Shown: positions 22,204 to 35,315 of the stretch, in pieces
Position numbering within the stretch: position 1 is the stretch's first letter
Layout of the letters: each line of letters begins with the position of its first letter
Assembly: GCA_965153455.1 (NCBI GenBank)
Contig: OZ234501.1
Location: 15,984,855-16,048,854, forward strand
Length of the DNA: 64,000 nt
Direction of reading: 5' to 3'
Origin: Sphagnum compactum
Taxonomy: Eukaryota > Bryophyta > Sphagnopsida > Sphagnales
Notes under the pieces: model-generated
Database searches by the model: none
What the model saw: the letters and a program-made list of their open reading frames with translations, nothing else
What the model was told of the DNA's origin: nothing
Program-made: the position numbers and the translations under genes

Positions 22204-23155
22204 ATGAATAACAAGACGATATTACAACTCGCCAAGGGGTTTAGGGGCAGGTCCAAGAATTGCATCAGGGTGGCAAGGGAGAGAGTAGAGAAGGCACTGC
22301 AATACGCTTATCGTGACCGCCGCAACAAGAAGCGTGACATGCGCGCTCTCTGGATTCAGCGCATCAATGCCGGGACTCGCCAGCATGGGGTAGAAAGATC
22401 TATCTCTCTCTCTCAATGTCTGTATCAGATTACTGTGTCTCTCCTCCTATTCCACCCCCTAATATTTTCCTTCTGCTTGCTTTGTCGCTCATGTTTCTGA
22501 GGTGAAAAGCAGCCTTCTCAGACTCGATTACTGTTTGATGATTCTTTCACATTGATTGTTTGATTTTGTTGCGAAAAAATGAGCTTGGTTTTAGAAAGGT
22601 GCTCCAGCTTAGAAAGAATACGAGCCACCGCTGTTAAATGTGTTTCCATTTGTTGTGGCAACTGAATCTCTCCTGCCTTCAAGTGCACTTGCTTTGCCAG
22701 TACTTGTTTTCATAGATTGTAGCACAAGGTGTTGTTCCCTCCTCCACTTCCTATCTGTCCTGTGAGAGTAACATGCTCTCTATCATCTTTTTCTTATGTC
22801 TACCATAGTTTTGGAAACAAAGGAGCAACAAGCAGTGGCAGTTGTTACTGATCTCTCTGTGATTTTGAGTCAAGTAATGTTGGTTATAAGCCACTCTGAA
22901 CTATGATGCAAGTCTAGCAACAATTGGAAGATAAAGTGACTGTGAGGAGGATGTGGTTTATTAAGCTTTTAACATTTGGTGCAAGTTCTGGATATGCAGG
23001 TGAATTATGGACAGTTCATGCATGGGTTGTCAAAGGAAAACATAAACCTCAACAGGAAAGTTTTGTCAGAGATTGCCATGCATGAGCCATACAGCTTCAA
23101 ATCCTTGGTTGATCTGTCTCGTATTGCATTCACACAAGTGAAGATCAAGCAATAA
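22204..23155 (+). CDS. Ribosomal protein bL20, nuclear-encoded mitochondrial type
   Basis: Two exons, 22204-22389 and 23000-23155 (TAA), encode 113 aa. The start [20 protein letters not shown] matches the compact bL20 family used in plant mitochondria. Further motifs are [20 protein letters not shown] and [16 protein letters not shown] at the exon 1 end, and [20 protein letters not shown] at the exon 2 start. bL20 binds 23S-type rRNA early in large-subunit assembly. The length fits the family. The frame is open upstream to 22063, but related proteins begin at this Met. Mitochondrial rather than plastid targeting is inferred from similarity to the plant nuclear gene family; no clear presequence is seen. 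Confidence 0.93.
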
Positions 23156-25239
23156 TGGGGTGGGATGGCTCTCATCCCTTTCTCATCAAACTCACATCTT
23201 TTACAATTTTAGTAGCAATTTGGCAAGGAAGTTCTCTTCTCATGGGGTTTGTGGCCTTGTTTATGTGTGTTTGCCTCGAGGATTTAAAAACTAGCATTTT
23301 GGTTATAAAGCATGTGATGAGCAATGCTCTTCTGAATGGGTGCAACCTCTTATCTCTTTTGCCACAGTGAGTAGCACTTGTCACTACATCACATGCTAGT
23401 CTGTTGTGGAGGAGATAGTGAAGGGAAATTGAGTACAATTGTTTCAGCCTTCAAAGCTCTGATTATTTCCACCTTAAAATGAGCACAATGGTCAGTGCAG
23501 TCAAGAGACACAATGTGTGCAGAATTGAAGTTCTTTGACATTGTTTTTTCACAGCAACTGCATAGCCAAATCGCTTCCTTGCTTGTGTCCTCCACCCCTT
23601 TACTAAGAGTTGAGATACTACTTTTTGATGAAAACTCTCTGCAGGTTTTGAGGATTTGATGGTGGAAAAGCTAAGTCAGCTAGCTTCTTCTGACAGATGG
23701 ACGATAATTGATATTCATTGATTTCTGGAGAATGGATTGATAGATTTCCTCTACAGTTGTACTGTGCAGTATGGAGTAGGAATTTGGTTAGGAAGCCACT
23801 GACTGTCTTATGAACATGGTGGGTGGAAAAACTTGGCGTGTAACCACATTCTGAAGTACCACAACACATACCTTAGTACTTTGGGTTAACATAAGTAGTT
23901 AATGGACAGCACAAGCATTTTCCAGAGTAAGCAAGTCCGCTGCATCAACAAAATTGTGGAACTTGGTGTGTGAAGTCAAGTTGCATTTTCCCATGCTTTG
24001 CTGAAATAGCTGCAGTAGTCCCTTGGATCACTTATGGGTTGATGTGGTTGAAGACAAATGTGGCTGAGAAAGAACCATTTTTCCAGAGTTCACTGATACT
24101 GAATCTCCACTAGGGTAATGTAATAACTAATCATTGCTTTGTTGTACAGCAGTGTCTGTTCTAGCTTTAGGCAATCCCCTCCGCTGTGGTTTGAATGTTC
24201 ACAGGACTTGAAACAAAGTCACCTCTGGGCACACAAGGTGTCTGAAGTTCAACTCCTAAAATCCTCTTACAACCTGAACCTCCTCTTGACAAGCACCTTC
24301 CATGTAATCACATACTTAGTGATATGCAGCTAGTGTTTATCACTCTTGCAAGCCATATTTTGAGGTGTAGAGTGAAAGTTGATTGCAATGTATTATCATT
24401 GTGTCATCAGCATCCCTGCCCTTTGCTACAGCTTGCTGTAACCTGCTTCTCTGCAATAGATAGAATCAAGGAGGTTAGTGAACCTGCACATAATCTGACA
24501 TTCACACTCTATCTGTATTAAAGGGCTTAAGGTGGTCTCCTGTGACAGATGCCCTTAACCAGCAAATGCATGCATAACTCTAAACCCTAAAACCTCTCAA
24601 AATTAATTTAACCTTCAAGTTGGTTAATTTCAGCACCTTCAAAAATTGTCCAATGCATTCTCTATTTGTGTAGAGCAAATTACCTTCTGAAGGCCTAAAC
24701 CACTCCATGTTGATCCAATTCTTGCTTATTCACACAAGCCTTTTAATGAAGCTTTATCAGATTGACATTCATGAATCTACAAGTATTAATGTTGTTGAAT
24801 TATGACTAAATAAATAACGTGCAACAGTGCAAAGATGATGAACAGATCATATCTTGTGCAAGAATAGTTACACAACAAAATTGTAGGTTTACCACCATAG
24901 TGTAGTTTCACTTAGTGTCTAATTAACACCAAGGAAAGTTGAGGGAAAATAGAACAAGCAAAAATGAAGTTTTTCACCTTAGGCATCAAGTGTTGCCAAA
25001 CAGTTACAACATGTGGATTGCAAGGACTACATGTTACGGACATTGTGCTGAAAACAATTTATGGAAGTTGGTCAAGATAATATCATGATAATAAGTACCC
25101 TCCAAATTGAGCACAAATTGGGTTCAAAATCACCATGGTGTTCAATCTGTTTAACATGAAAATGCTTTGCACAAGAAAAATCTCATGGCACACTTGGAAG
25201 GCACACTTGAAATTGTTACCACACAAGTGAAAGCAATTG
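23156..25239. other. Intergenic, no gene seen
   Basis: Short open frames on both strands lack recognisable motifs or codon bias. The sequence has the composition of the surrounding gene island. The part after 23156 will include the bL20 3' UTR. Confidence 0.4.
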
Positions 25240-26820
25240 CTAAAAATCCATGGGCAAAATGAAGTGATTCAAATCTCTACATGAACAAACACCATCTTCA
25301 AAGTGATGGAACCAATGGGCATCTCTTACTATGATTGCTCTCCCACTTATTTTTGATATGAACTTAGTGGAAGTGTGGCAATCGCCACATACCCGTAGAT
25401 TCTTGAAAATCCAGAGTGCAGTACCAGGAGGTGTACTGATCAGCCCAAATGCAATGGCCAGTTCCTCACTATGAGGACACAAATGCAAAAACTTCTCTTC
25501 TTCATCTACATCATGCAAGACAAATTCTGTATCTTGCACATACCCTGCCATGGTCATCTGCTTGGACAATCCCTTGAGTTCTGCACGAATTTCACCTATT
25601 TGAGGATGGTCTCCATCATCTACCACAAATGTATGCACCTTATTATTCACTTCAATCCATGTACACCTGGCTGTTTTTTCACACCTCTTTCTATCCTCTG
25701 CTGTTGGATGCTGGCACTGAGATCCCATTTGCCAGCAGCAGCATATATGTTTGATAGCAGCACATAACCAGCAGAATTTCCAGGGTCAACTTCAATAACT
25801 CGTTTAGCAATGCATTCTCCCATCTCCACATCACCATGAACTCTGCAAGCACCAAGTAAGGCCTTCCACACAGATGCACTTGGTTCACATGACATGGTCT
25901 TGATCAATTCCTCTGCCTCATGCAGACAACCTGCGTGACCAAGAAGATCAACCATGCATGCATAATGCTGCCCTGTTGCAGCAATCCTGTAAACTGAACC
26001 CATGGAATCAAAGTAGCACAGGCCCTCATCCAATAGGCCTGCATGGCTGCAAGCAGAGAGAAGACAAACGAAAGTGACAATATTTGCCTTCACACCTTCT
26101 TCACACATCCGCTCAAAAATGTGCAACAGCTTCCATACCATGCCCATGCATGGCAACTCCTTGAAGCAAGGCATTCCAAGAGACCACATCATGGGAAGCC
26201 ATCTTGTTGAAAACTCTCCATGCATCATCCATGCTCCTGCATTTGGCATACATGTTGACAAGGCTGCTTGCTACAAACATATTATCCTCACAACCCGCAT
26301 CTAAGATCTGTGTATGAGCCCACCTACCCTCATCAAGTGCCACTACATTGGCACATGCATTTAAGACCCCCATGAAAGTGACATAGCTTGGTGGAACACC
26401 TTCGCATTGCATTTGCTGAAATAGTTCCAGTGCCTTCTGGCTTTGTCCACATTTCACATGCCCCGATATCATGACATTCCAAGAGACCACATCACGTGAT
26501 GGCATCTGGTTGAACACTCTGCTTGCATCATTCATGGTCCCACATTTGGCATACATGTCAACTAGGGCACTTGCTACAAATAAGTCAGACTCAAAACCAC
26601 TTCGAATAATGTGTTCATGGACCCACTTGCCCTCTTCAACTGATCTTAAACTAGCACATGCATTCAGCACTGGAACAAAAGTGAACTTGTCAAGACTGAT
26701 GCATTCTCTTTCCATTTGTTTGAAAAGCTCCATTGTCTTCTCAGGTTGTCCAGCCTTGACATATCTGGAAAGCCTTTTGTTCCAAGAGAAAGTGCTTAAG
26801 TGGACAATCCCTGGTGCCAT
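25240..26820 (-). pseudogene. PLS-class PPR protein with DYW deaminase-like domain, frameshifted
   Basis: Three overlapping frames together form one PPR-DYW protein. 26820 to about 26135 holds four to five PPR units (e.g. SALVDMYAKCGTMNDASRVF, MPSRDVVSWNVMISGHV). About 26135-25668 continues with CLLSACSHAGLLDEG and the E region ([14 protein letters not shown]). About 25668-25240 is the DYW region with [12 protein letters not shown] (the deaminase HxE), [14 protein letters not shown] (CxxC) and [14 protein letters not shown]. One extra base near 26135 and one missing base near 25668 break the frame, and the terminal DYW tripeptide is replaced by DLN before a short extension. Intact relatives edit C to U in organelle RNA. 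The array is short and no targeting presequence is visible, so the N-terminus may also be lost. Two sequencing errors are the alternative. Confidence 0.88.
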
Positions 26821-29520
26821 TGCAGCTATCTCTGCTTCCAGCCAGGGGGGTTCCTGTAGTCAACAACCCAGAGTGCCTCCTGTGTCTTCTCATGCTTGAA
26901 ATCTGGATATTTTGCATTCAACTGCCAGCCGAAATCCACAGTCAGCTGATCGACCTTGTATTCCCAGCAGGTTGTGTGCAACCAAGAGAGCTTTAGTGCA
27001 TCAACAAGAGAACTGCGGGATTAACCTACTCATTTACCTTCTCCAACCTGTGATCCCACCACTGTGAAGGATCTGAAAAGAATTCCTGTCAAAGCTTCTC
27101 TCTGTGGCCTCCAGGATTTGTGTGAACTGATGAAAACAGGGCAAAACTTCCCATCAAGTCAGGAACCATGTACACAGACGAGCAACAACGAGAAAGATCA
27201 TGGCTAAATTGATGCTCAGAACAGTATCGATTTCCATCTCAGCTAAGCATTTACTTTCAAAAAGCTCCAAGCAGCAATGGCCTCCAATTCCCTTCACACA
27301 AAGGATGGCTACTCCATAAGCGTATCGTCAAGGCGTTTCCACAGAATTGAACCATCTGAGCATAGGGGGTAAGAAGCTCTTCAAGCTTTTGATGCAAATA
27401 AACCTCCGTACTGTCACTGGGGGAAGTAGAAGAGAGAGGAAGATAAGAAAGCTTACATCTATCCTTATCTCTCTGCATCATCTTTGTTTCTACTGACTGC
27501 ACTCTAGGAAGAAGTGCAAACTGCAAAAGTTTTTTGCTTTGGTGCCAGGGTGCCACAGAGATGCGCAGCGAGCTCTTAGCTGCGCTCCCTCCCCATGCGC
27601 TACTCTTATGGTGTCGAGAAGGGCTGCACCCTGCACACAGTGGTTGCACTTCCTGCTGTGATGAAGGCATTCCTTCACAAAACCTTGCATTTGTTTTCTC
27701 ATCTCACAGTCCAGCACTTCTGAAAGACATGTGAAGCAGAGCAGAACATCAAGCTCGCCGGGTAGAAACTTCGATACACACTGTATATTTAGTTTCAGTC
27801 AATGCCGCCAGGAAAAAGCAGACGTTGAGAGACGAAACGCGAGCTTCTTCACATTTCCTGTTAGGTTTTGGAGATGTCAAAATGCGTGTAGAGTCTCTTT
27901 CTCTCAGAACGGCATAGTTTTCATTTGGTCCCACGTTTTGAGGAATGTTCATCAGGTGTTATTGTGAAGTATCACAGTGCATTTTTTGGGGATTTTTCCA
28001 CAAAAACCATACTACATGGCTACCTTTGTGATTGTTCTGGAGTTTGTTGGCTCTGTGCTTCAGGGTAGAGACTAGAGACATTGTGATGCACACCAGAAAC
28101 AGGCCAAAGTTTGGTATCTCTACAATTCTAAGGCCATGTGGAGTCCACTATAGAAACATTCCCCACATTGCGGAAAGATCCACTTGGGCTTCACCATGCT
28201 AGCCACCACGTGTTTCCAACTTAGTATGTCAATATTTGTCATCCTTGATGGATGTCATTTAAAGGGCGGAGCCATTATGCAAGGAGCCACTTTTGGATCT
28301 GATCGTGTGCGGTATTTTGAGTGTTAGATGTGTTTGAAATTATTGATTTTATCTTTAAGCTTGAGGAGGAACTTGTATGAAATGTCAATATCTCTACTTT
28401 TTGCTTGTTCATCTTGTATTCGTATATGTCTACAATCTGTAAAAGATGAGATGCAATCAGTTCTGTTCCTTGCAAGCCAATGCTTATGTCCTGAAAACTA
28501 AAGTAACTATTGGCTCTGTTGCCTTTCTCACAGTGATATGAACTGCAATTTCTGAGTCCCTTGGTTGTGTTTGTTGCAACTTATGCTTTGTGTAGGTTCA
28601 AAATCAAGGGTAGTGGTGAGTGGGGCATTGAATGCTGCAGCTCAACAATTTAAGGTGCCACTGCCGAACAGGTGGTGGAAAGTGTTTGAAGCAAGTGGAG
28701 TGACATTCAAACTATCTGCAACGTTCTTGCAGCCCTTTCTAAACAGGCAAAGGCTGAATACATTGCATCCAGATCTTCAAATCATTTATTTTGGCTAGCG
28801 AGGCCTGAGAATTCTCCCTCAATATGCAGGCAAAAAGTGTATCCCAAATAGATATACAAAACTTGTATCCCAAACCCTACAGTTCAAATAGAGCCAACTA
28901 ACTACCACACTACATTCAGAAACAGTAAATTTAGAATGACATCCCAAAATCTGGTTTAACAAAAGTGAACATGAATCTAGAGTCAGAAGCTTTAGCAGGG
29001 CTTTGACCCCGCAACAATTTTCTTAGATTTCATATCTACTGCAATTTTGCTTTGCAGCAGGAATTTTAAGTACAACCAATGGAGCTTATGTATGACTCAT
29101 ACAAGACTGGAAAAGGCCCCATCATAATTCAGCTAACAAATAAAACAGGAGAGGAAAACCAGTGTGAATTTAAGCCCTATGGAACTCATACAGTGATGCG
29201 TACAACATGGCCATCTTCCAACTATTTTCCAACTACTAGTGGTGATGGTTTAGAAACTCTCTGCTATTTTTTAATTTCTAATCATCTGACATAACGCGAT
29301 GACCCTTCTGTAACACCTAAAATGCAGAAGGAAAATTGCCACAGGAACAATCTAACATGCAGGTGTTATTGAACCTGTTTCAAGCTTTTCTGGGGCAGTT
29401 CAAGCAGCAGGCAAACATTGAACAGCAATATTCTTTACTCCTGGACCAACACGTTCATATGGCCTGTAAAATTTCAGTATGCTCAGAAATTGACAGGAAG
29501 TATGAAAGACAAATTCTTTC
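26821..29520. other. Intergenic, no gene supported
   Basis: Overlapping minus frames at 27257-27717 are moderately long but show no domain or convincing splice structure. The remainder has only short frames. The stretch may contain the pseudogene's former 5' region and the 3' UTR of the ArfGAP gene. Confidence 0.4.
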
Positions 29521-32500
29521 TTACGGTTTTGTGAAAGCCCCAGCAGTCAGAGAGGAGAAATCGTAGCTAGTGTTGGCCACTTCTGGCCCATTTGAGTTAC
29601 TTGATACATATCCATTCACATGTGAGGCTAAAGTCCCTGTGTTCCCTCCATTGACATTGACAAATGAAATAGGGACTGATGTTGGCAAATTGAACCCTGG
29701 TCCTGCATATATTTGTTGCATCTGAGCCATTCTGCAAGAAAGTTGTACAAAAAACTGGATGTCAACAAAATCCTTTCTGTCCCATAACAGGACCACTAAA
29801 CACTACCATTGACAGGAGGATGATGTATTTTCAGAAGATCACAAGGATGATGTTATGATAAACAATGGTCATTGATGGCAGGTTCAAATTGTCACACTTC
29901 ACAATATGCAACAGGACTGATGCCAGTTGATTGAAAAACTGAAATAGGACTAGGGCTCCTTATGTAGAGCTGATGATGGAAGATGCTATTTGAAAATCTT
30001 TAAAAGCTTCAAAAGCACTTAACAGACTCAATAAATCATGCACTGTCTTCCATGTGGGAAGTGCTGTCCTGCAGTCCTGACACTACAGTTAGCTGGTTTG
30101 ATAATCAGCTGATGTTACTGAATGTGCAAGAAAAAACAATATGGACATCTTACCCAGCTGGTCCTGGAGGTGTTGTGGTCCCAGTAACACTAGCCCCTGA
30201 TTGTACAGTGTGCCCTCCACTGCGCCCTTCCTAAACATATAACCACAGTTATAACCAATCTACAGTCATTGGCATCCTGCTGTGCTGAATCCATCATTCA
30301 CGACAACACAAAGATCTGGAAACCACAAGTAGGTTCTGGGAGGGTAAAGGTAGCTCACGTAGACATTTCCCCCTGTTCATTATTGGTAACTACTCACAAT
30401 TATCTATGTGACATACAACATCCATGCGACAAGGCCAAATGTGCTCAACAGACTGTAAACAGAGATACAATTTTTGAAGTTTCAAGCCACTACCTGATGG
30501 TTAGATAGGATTCCATTTTGATAAGCTCCAATGTTAGATCCAGGGTATTGAGAGACACCAATAGGCCATGCCTGGCCTAACAATGCTCCCCCCTGTCCTC
30601 TTGATATCCCAAGTTTATCATCCCCATTTGCACTGAGTCCTGGGAAATTTATAGTCCCTTGCAGACCTGGAGCAGTGGCAGTGGCAGCCATTAACATTGA
30701 TTGTTGGTGAGCTATCAAAGCTGCCATTTGCTGCTGCTGTGTTGCAAATGGGGACGCCATGGTGGACTGCACAAAGACTGACACCATTGGTATCTGCTAT
30801 AAAATGCTTCAAAATATGCACACTTAAGCCTCTAGTAGGAAGCAATTCTTAAACTGCAAGCTAGCAAACTATTCAAATCAGCACTATCTTGGAACTTAAG
30901 CAGCAAGACATACAGTTCAAGGGATAACAGCTTTAGATAAACCAGAGAGAAAGAACCTACCGTTTCAAAGAGACTAAGAATGCTCTGTCTCACATCTGTT
31001 GAAGGCTTTGGTTGTTGAGGAGGCTGTACTGTAACTGCTGGTGAAGCTAGAAACAGATCTTCCAAGCCTGCAGTGATATCACTCTTTGAAGTTGATCCCA
31101 GATCAGAGTTCACTGCCTGACTTGATCCAGCTGGTATAGTCCCTGAAAGTAGAACCTTGCTTGATGAGTCAGATGCTGTTGCTGTGGGCTGTGATTCTGC
31201 AGCTGCACATCCAACATTTCAAAACAGTTTCTCCTGGAGATCAATCTATAAGCACCTTGGCAACATCCAGTTCAGCAGTTTAGAACACTCCAAACAGAAG
31301 GTGGCAACTGCACCTCTTGCTTGCTATAAGCTTCTGAGTACTCCTAGGTGTTCAATGTGTATGAGAACTGAACATGTTCTCCCAGAAACTGTAAATATTT
31401 GGCAGGTTTTTAAACCTAGAATCAAAAATCCCAAACCTCAAACTTCCAATACTCAGATGCCCTTGTTGCAATGCATGCAAATTCTCTGCTTGGACCCCAT
31501 CAAGGCTTGCAGAACTCAGGCAACAGGTTATAAGGACAGGATATAAGGAGTACACACTGACATTGGAATGCAGCCCATTCATTGTCATTTGTAGCTGTGT
31601 TGCTGTCAGATTCCAGACTCAAAAGATCAAAGAGATCTTTTGTGCCTTCCACTTTTTGTGGAGCAGGAAGAGATGAAGGTTCTGAGGCTGAAGCTGCATG
31701 CTGTGTGGCCTTAATCACTGCAGGTCTTGACCCCAGAGCTTCCTGGAAAGATACAGAACAACCAGAAATGCAGGTTGAGTCAGGTCATGAAATGTCCTGC
31801 CATTTAAAGACATTTGCAGCTTGCATTCAGAAGCAAAGAAAATACAGGACTCACTTGTAAAGTTGCAGAAGTGGCCTCCACAGGAGCACCGTGTACATGA
31901 TCTCCTCTGAGGGATGAACTTTCTGCACCACCATTAGGGGAGGACTTGTATTGTCTAACAGTAGGACCATCAAAGTGTGCAGGTTCTGGTGATCTGTGAT
32001 TGCTTGGTCTGTCCTCTTGTGAAAACCTCCTTACTCGAACATCATCCCGTGGAACACGCCTCTCTTGGGATACACTAGAGTTCCCAGCTCCTTTTATCCA
32101 TCTTTTTGCTTCATACCTGTAACATTAAGGTTCACAAATATCTTGTCAGAATAAAAAGCAACCCAAGTGAGGCATTGTCCCAGTTTTTAAGACCATACGG
32201 CAACACTCAAGTCTGCTGCTCTGGGGTTGAGAGGATACAAATGACACTGGAAACCATCTATCTGCCAAGATATATGAGATTTGATTCCTGCTCCATGATC
32301 CTTAGCTAACTGCTTGTAAGGGTGAGCCAAACCAACTGTTCATACCTGGAATCTAGGCACACTCACGGCCACACAATAAATTTGACCTGGTATGAATCTT
32401 TCTCTCCCGCAATACACAAGGGACAAGTTTCAGGTTTGAGAACAACCAATTTTACATGCCTGAAGAACTCCAATGACCAGTAAACAACGCTGGACCAGAC

Positions 32501-34142
32501 ATGGCTTTTGTTCCTGTTATTTGTTGCATAGAGGAGATTTGCCTGAAGTCAAACAATTGGAATCAAGAGTGGGGGCAGCATAACATACTTGGCACGAATA
32601 AAGTTCTCCAGACCCACGTGATCATTTTCACTTGGGCGCTTATATGATTGGGGTAGATCTGCCTCCCAAAATGTATTTGCCTTCACATTTCCCATGCCTG
32701 GTTCAATCCAATTCCTCAGTAACTCAAAACATGCATCTGCCAGTGACCCATTGATCATAAGAAACAAATGGAAAGCTTGAAACCTGTCCTACATCAGAAA
32801 TAATGAGAACTAATCATGAACACCACAGACCAAAAACCAGAAAGAAACAAATATCCCTCGCCAACACCCTTTGTTTCATCATGTCTTTCAACAACTCACC
32901 TAAAAGCAGGCCAATTCCAGCTCCAAAAGACAAAATGGAAGCTTCCAAAGTTAATTGAGAAGAACATCTCAGTGTTGCCAGTAGAGAACAAGATATTATA
33001 GCAAGAATAAACAGCTATACCTGAGATGAACTCAACTTGCTCTGGAAGCCATGTATCCAGGGTTACAGAGCGAACCTGTGACATACATTTTATCTTTTCA
33101 TCAGCTACATATGCAATAAAGAGCAAGACAGCAACACAGTTTAATATATGGGTGACACATAGTACCACGTACAAAGATGGAGAAAGGACCCAAATAAAGC
33201 ACCTTAGAAATGTGAACTCCAAGGCTGCGATGGATCCCTGAGCATTGGATGCACACAAAAATACCCAAGTTCACACTTGCCCATCTTGGTCCTCTGCCAA
33301 AGAAAGCCATGATTTCTGTTAGATTTATTCCCCTACACACAGAATATGGGGTGTTCGGAAATACAGACTTTCTGCTGTTACATCCAGACTGGTTATCAGC
33401 ACAACTTTTGTTTCAACTCAATATGCTATTATCCATTTTCATTCTGCAAAAAGGTTCAACTTCAAAAAGAGTTATATCTAGCTGCAAGGAAAAAGCAAAA
33501 GATTCTACTTACTTGCTTCTGCAATCTGCACACTCCCTGTTTTCAGGTAACTTCATGAGAGCTTCCAGTACCTGCTTTGCAAAACGGATCCCAGGATGAA
33601 CATGTGGGCATGTCGCTCTTCATACACCACAATTCTAGCTTGAACATGCTACATGAGATCTACTCTTTGGAAAAGCCCGAAGACCTTCATTCATCAGTCT
33701 CGAGATTTTTTTTTCTAGAACAGATCTCTACAATCAAAAGCCGTGGCGCCTAATCAAGAGACAATAGCTTCTCACTAGCTACCATCTGTACAAAAACCAG
33801 CCCGGAGAAAATGGGACTCCATTAACTCCTAACCTAAATGGATCGTCCGCAAAAACTTCACCGTCACTTGTTCTCGTAAAGGAGAAACAGAAACCAGCAC
33901 TGCTAAGGGTTTCATTATCAAACCTGCAATCTACAAGAAACTGCAGAAGAAAAACAAGTGCCAGAAACAATGGAACAACGCAATCTTAAGATCCGGAATG
34001 ATATGTTCCAACAAAAGAACAAGAGAGCCAAGTTAGGGGAGGGCGGCCGAGAGAGAGAGGAGAGCTAGATGCTCGTTCGCACCTTCTTATGCTTATCATT
34101 CTGTTCCTTGGTCACAGATGCTTTATCATTGTTGGAAACCAT
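29521..34142 (-). CDS. AGD5: ArfGAP domain protein, AGD5/NEVERSHED type
   Basis: Eleven exons join in phase: 34083-34142, 33513-33571, 33203-33293, 33021-33075, 32589-32697, 31855-32116, 31562-31742, 30961-31202, 30494-30766, 30154-30230 and 29521-29731. They give 539 aa. The protein activates GTP hydrolysis on Arf GTPases at the trans-Golgi/early endosome. The N-terminal ArfGAP domain has the CX2CX16CX2C zinc finger (Cys34, 37, 54, 57) and the catalytic Arg62 in [11 protein letters not shown], followed by [16 protein letters not shown] and an aromatic basic KRW. The middle is low-complexity Ser/Pro. The tail has [19 protein letters not shown] and ends [14 protein letters not shown], matching the conserved C-terminal signature of the AGD5/NEV clade. 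In Arabidopsis NEV acts in floral organ abscission; the role in this plant is not known. Start: first ATG of exon 1. Confidence 0.93.
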
Positions 34143-35050
34143 CTTGGAATGCTGTTGTTCTTGCCTTCCTAAACCAAAAAAACTTCACAGACACAACCTC
34201 TTTGCTTCCCAATCCAGATACAGTGCAGGCAGACAGAGGGAGGAGAAAAGGATGAAGCTACGTTGAGATTACTCTCCAAGAACATGCGCATGCGGTCGGA
34301 TCCAGTCGGGAAGCTGCCGCTGCAAGGAACAACCCGCCCCGTTTACTTTCTTTCTTTCTTCCCCCTTTCTTCTCTTCTCTGATAAATAACCTATGCTGCG
34401 CAACAGCAAGATAAGAAACATGCGGCCCAGTTACTACTCCATCACCATCCCTCTTTCTGTTCCTAAAGATTCCCGATGCTGCTGTAAAATTGCACAAGCG
34501 TTGTACCTAAGAAACACGATTCACATCCAGAACTTATAATGCCGCGCTTTTGGTCGCTCGATTTGAGAGAGAGAGAAATCGATTGAGAGAGAAAAAACGA
34601 GAGCAAGAGATCGATTGAGAGAGAGAAAGTGGGAGAGAGAGTCCACGCGCAGCACAAACTTCCAAAAACCCAAAACAAAACCGATCTAAAGCTTGAACAG
34701 TTTGAACGCTTCAAAAGCTGCCAACCGTGCAAGCAACAACACTCCCACTGTCGCGATGCGAGTGGTGGAGACAGAGAAAGGGCTTCAAACCCTAATTTGC
34801 AAACCCTAACAGAAGAAATAATGCTTGGAAACACAAGGAAATTGTAAAAAAAGAGAGTTTTTGAGAGACGAGGCAGAGAGACAGTGATAAAGAGAGACCG
34901 AGAGACAGAGCGGAGTTTTTCGTTGTAGCTTGGAGTTGTTCTCTGTTGCAGAGAGTCAAGAATGTGGCAGTGATGACAATACATGGTTTTGAGGTGATGC
35001 ATTCATTCCTTCTTTCTGCAAATTGGTTTCTTCTTGGTCAATCTTTATGT
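34143..35050 (-). promoter_or_regulatory. ArfGAP upstream region: GA/CT-rich tract and telo-box pair
   Basis: 34560-34645 is almost purely GAGAGA on plus (CT-rich on the transcribed strand), including two copies of GATCGATTGAGAGAGA-like sequence. CT-rich leaders of this kind are common around plant transcription starts. AAACCCTAA occurs at 34787-34795 and 34801-34809. Long frames across this stretch are low-complexity and not taken as genes. Confidence 0.4.
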
Positions 35051-35052
35051 AG

Positions 35053-35315
35053 GAAAGATCTCTGGCACATGCATGCTGTGTAGGCTTTGTGAATTCTCAG
35101 ATTTCTGGCCCATGCATGCCCTGTAGATTTGGCAAATCCTCAGATTTCTGGCACATACATGCCATGTAGGTTTTGTGAATATTCAGATTTCTGGCTCCTC
35201 CATGGTGTCGGTTTTCGGAATTCTCAGATTTCTGGCACATGAATGTCAAGGAGGTTTTATGAATCCTCAGATTATTGGCACATGCATGCATTAGAGTGGT
35301 TTCGTGAATTCTCTG
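35053..35315. repeat. 43-bp tandem repeat, about six diverged copies
   Basis: The unit CTCAGATTTCTGGCACATGC followed by ATGCCATGTAGGTTTTGTGAATT starts at about 35053, 35096, 35139, 35182, 35223, 35266 and 35311 (spacing 41-45). Several copies contain CATGCATG (RY-type) cores. The spacing is not a multiple of three, so a repeat protein is unlikely. It lies between the ArfGAP 5' end and the BTB-TAZ 3' end. Confidence 0.8.

Noticed and set aside
27257-27717. Overlapping minus frames of 137 and 75 codons
   Set aside because: No recognisable motif or believable splice sites, and the two frames conflict.
34463-35002. 179-codon minus-strand frame
   Set aside because: It runs through the GA/CT-rich tract and reads as low-complexity Ser/Leu/Phe; length comes from base bias.
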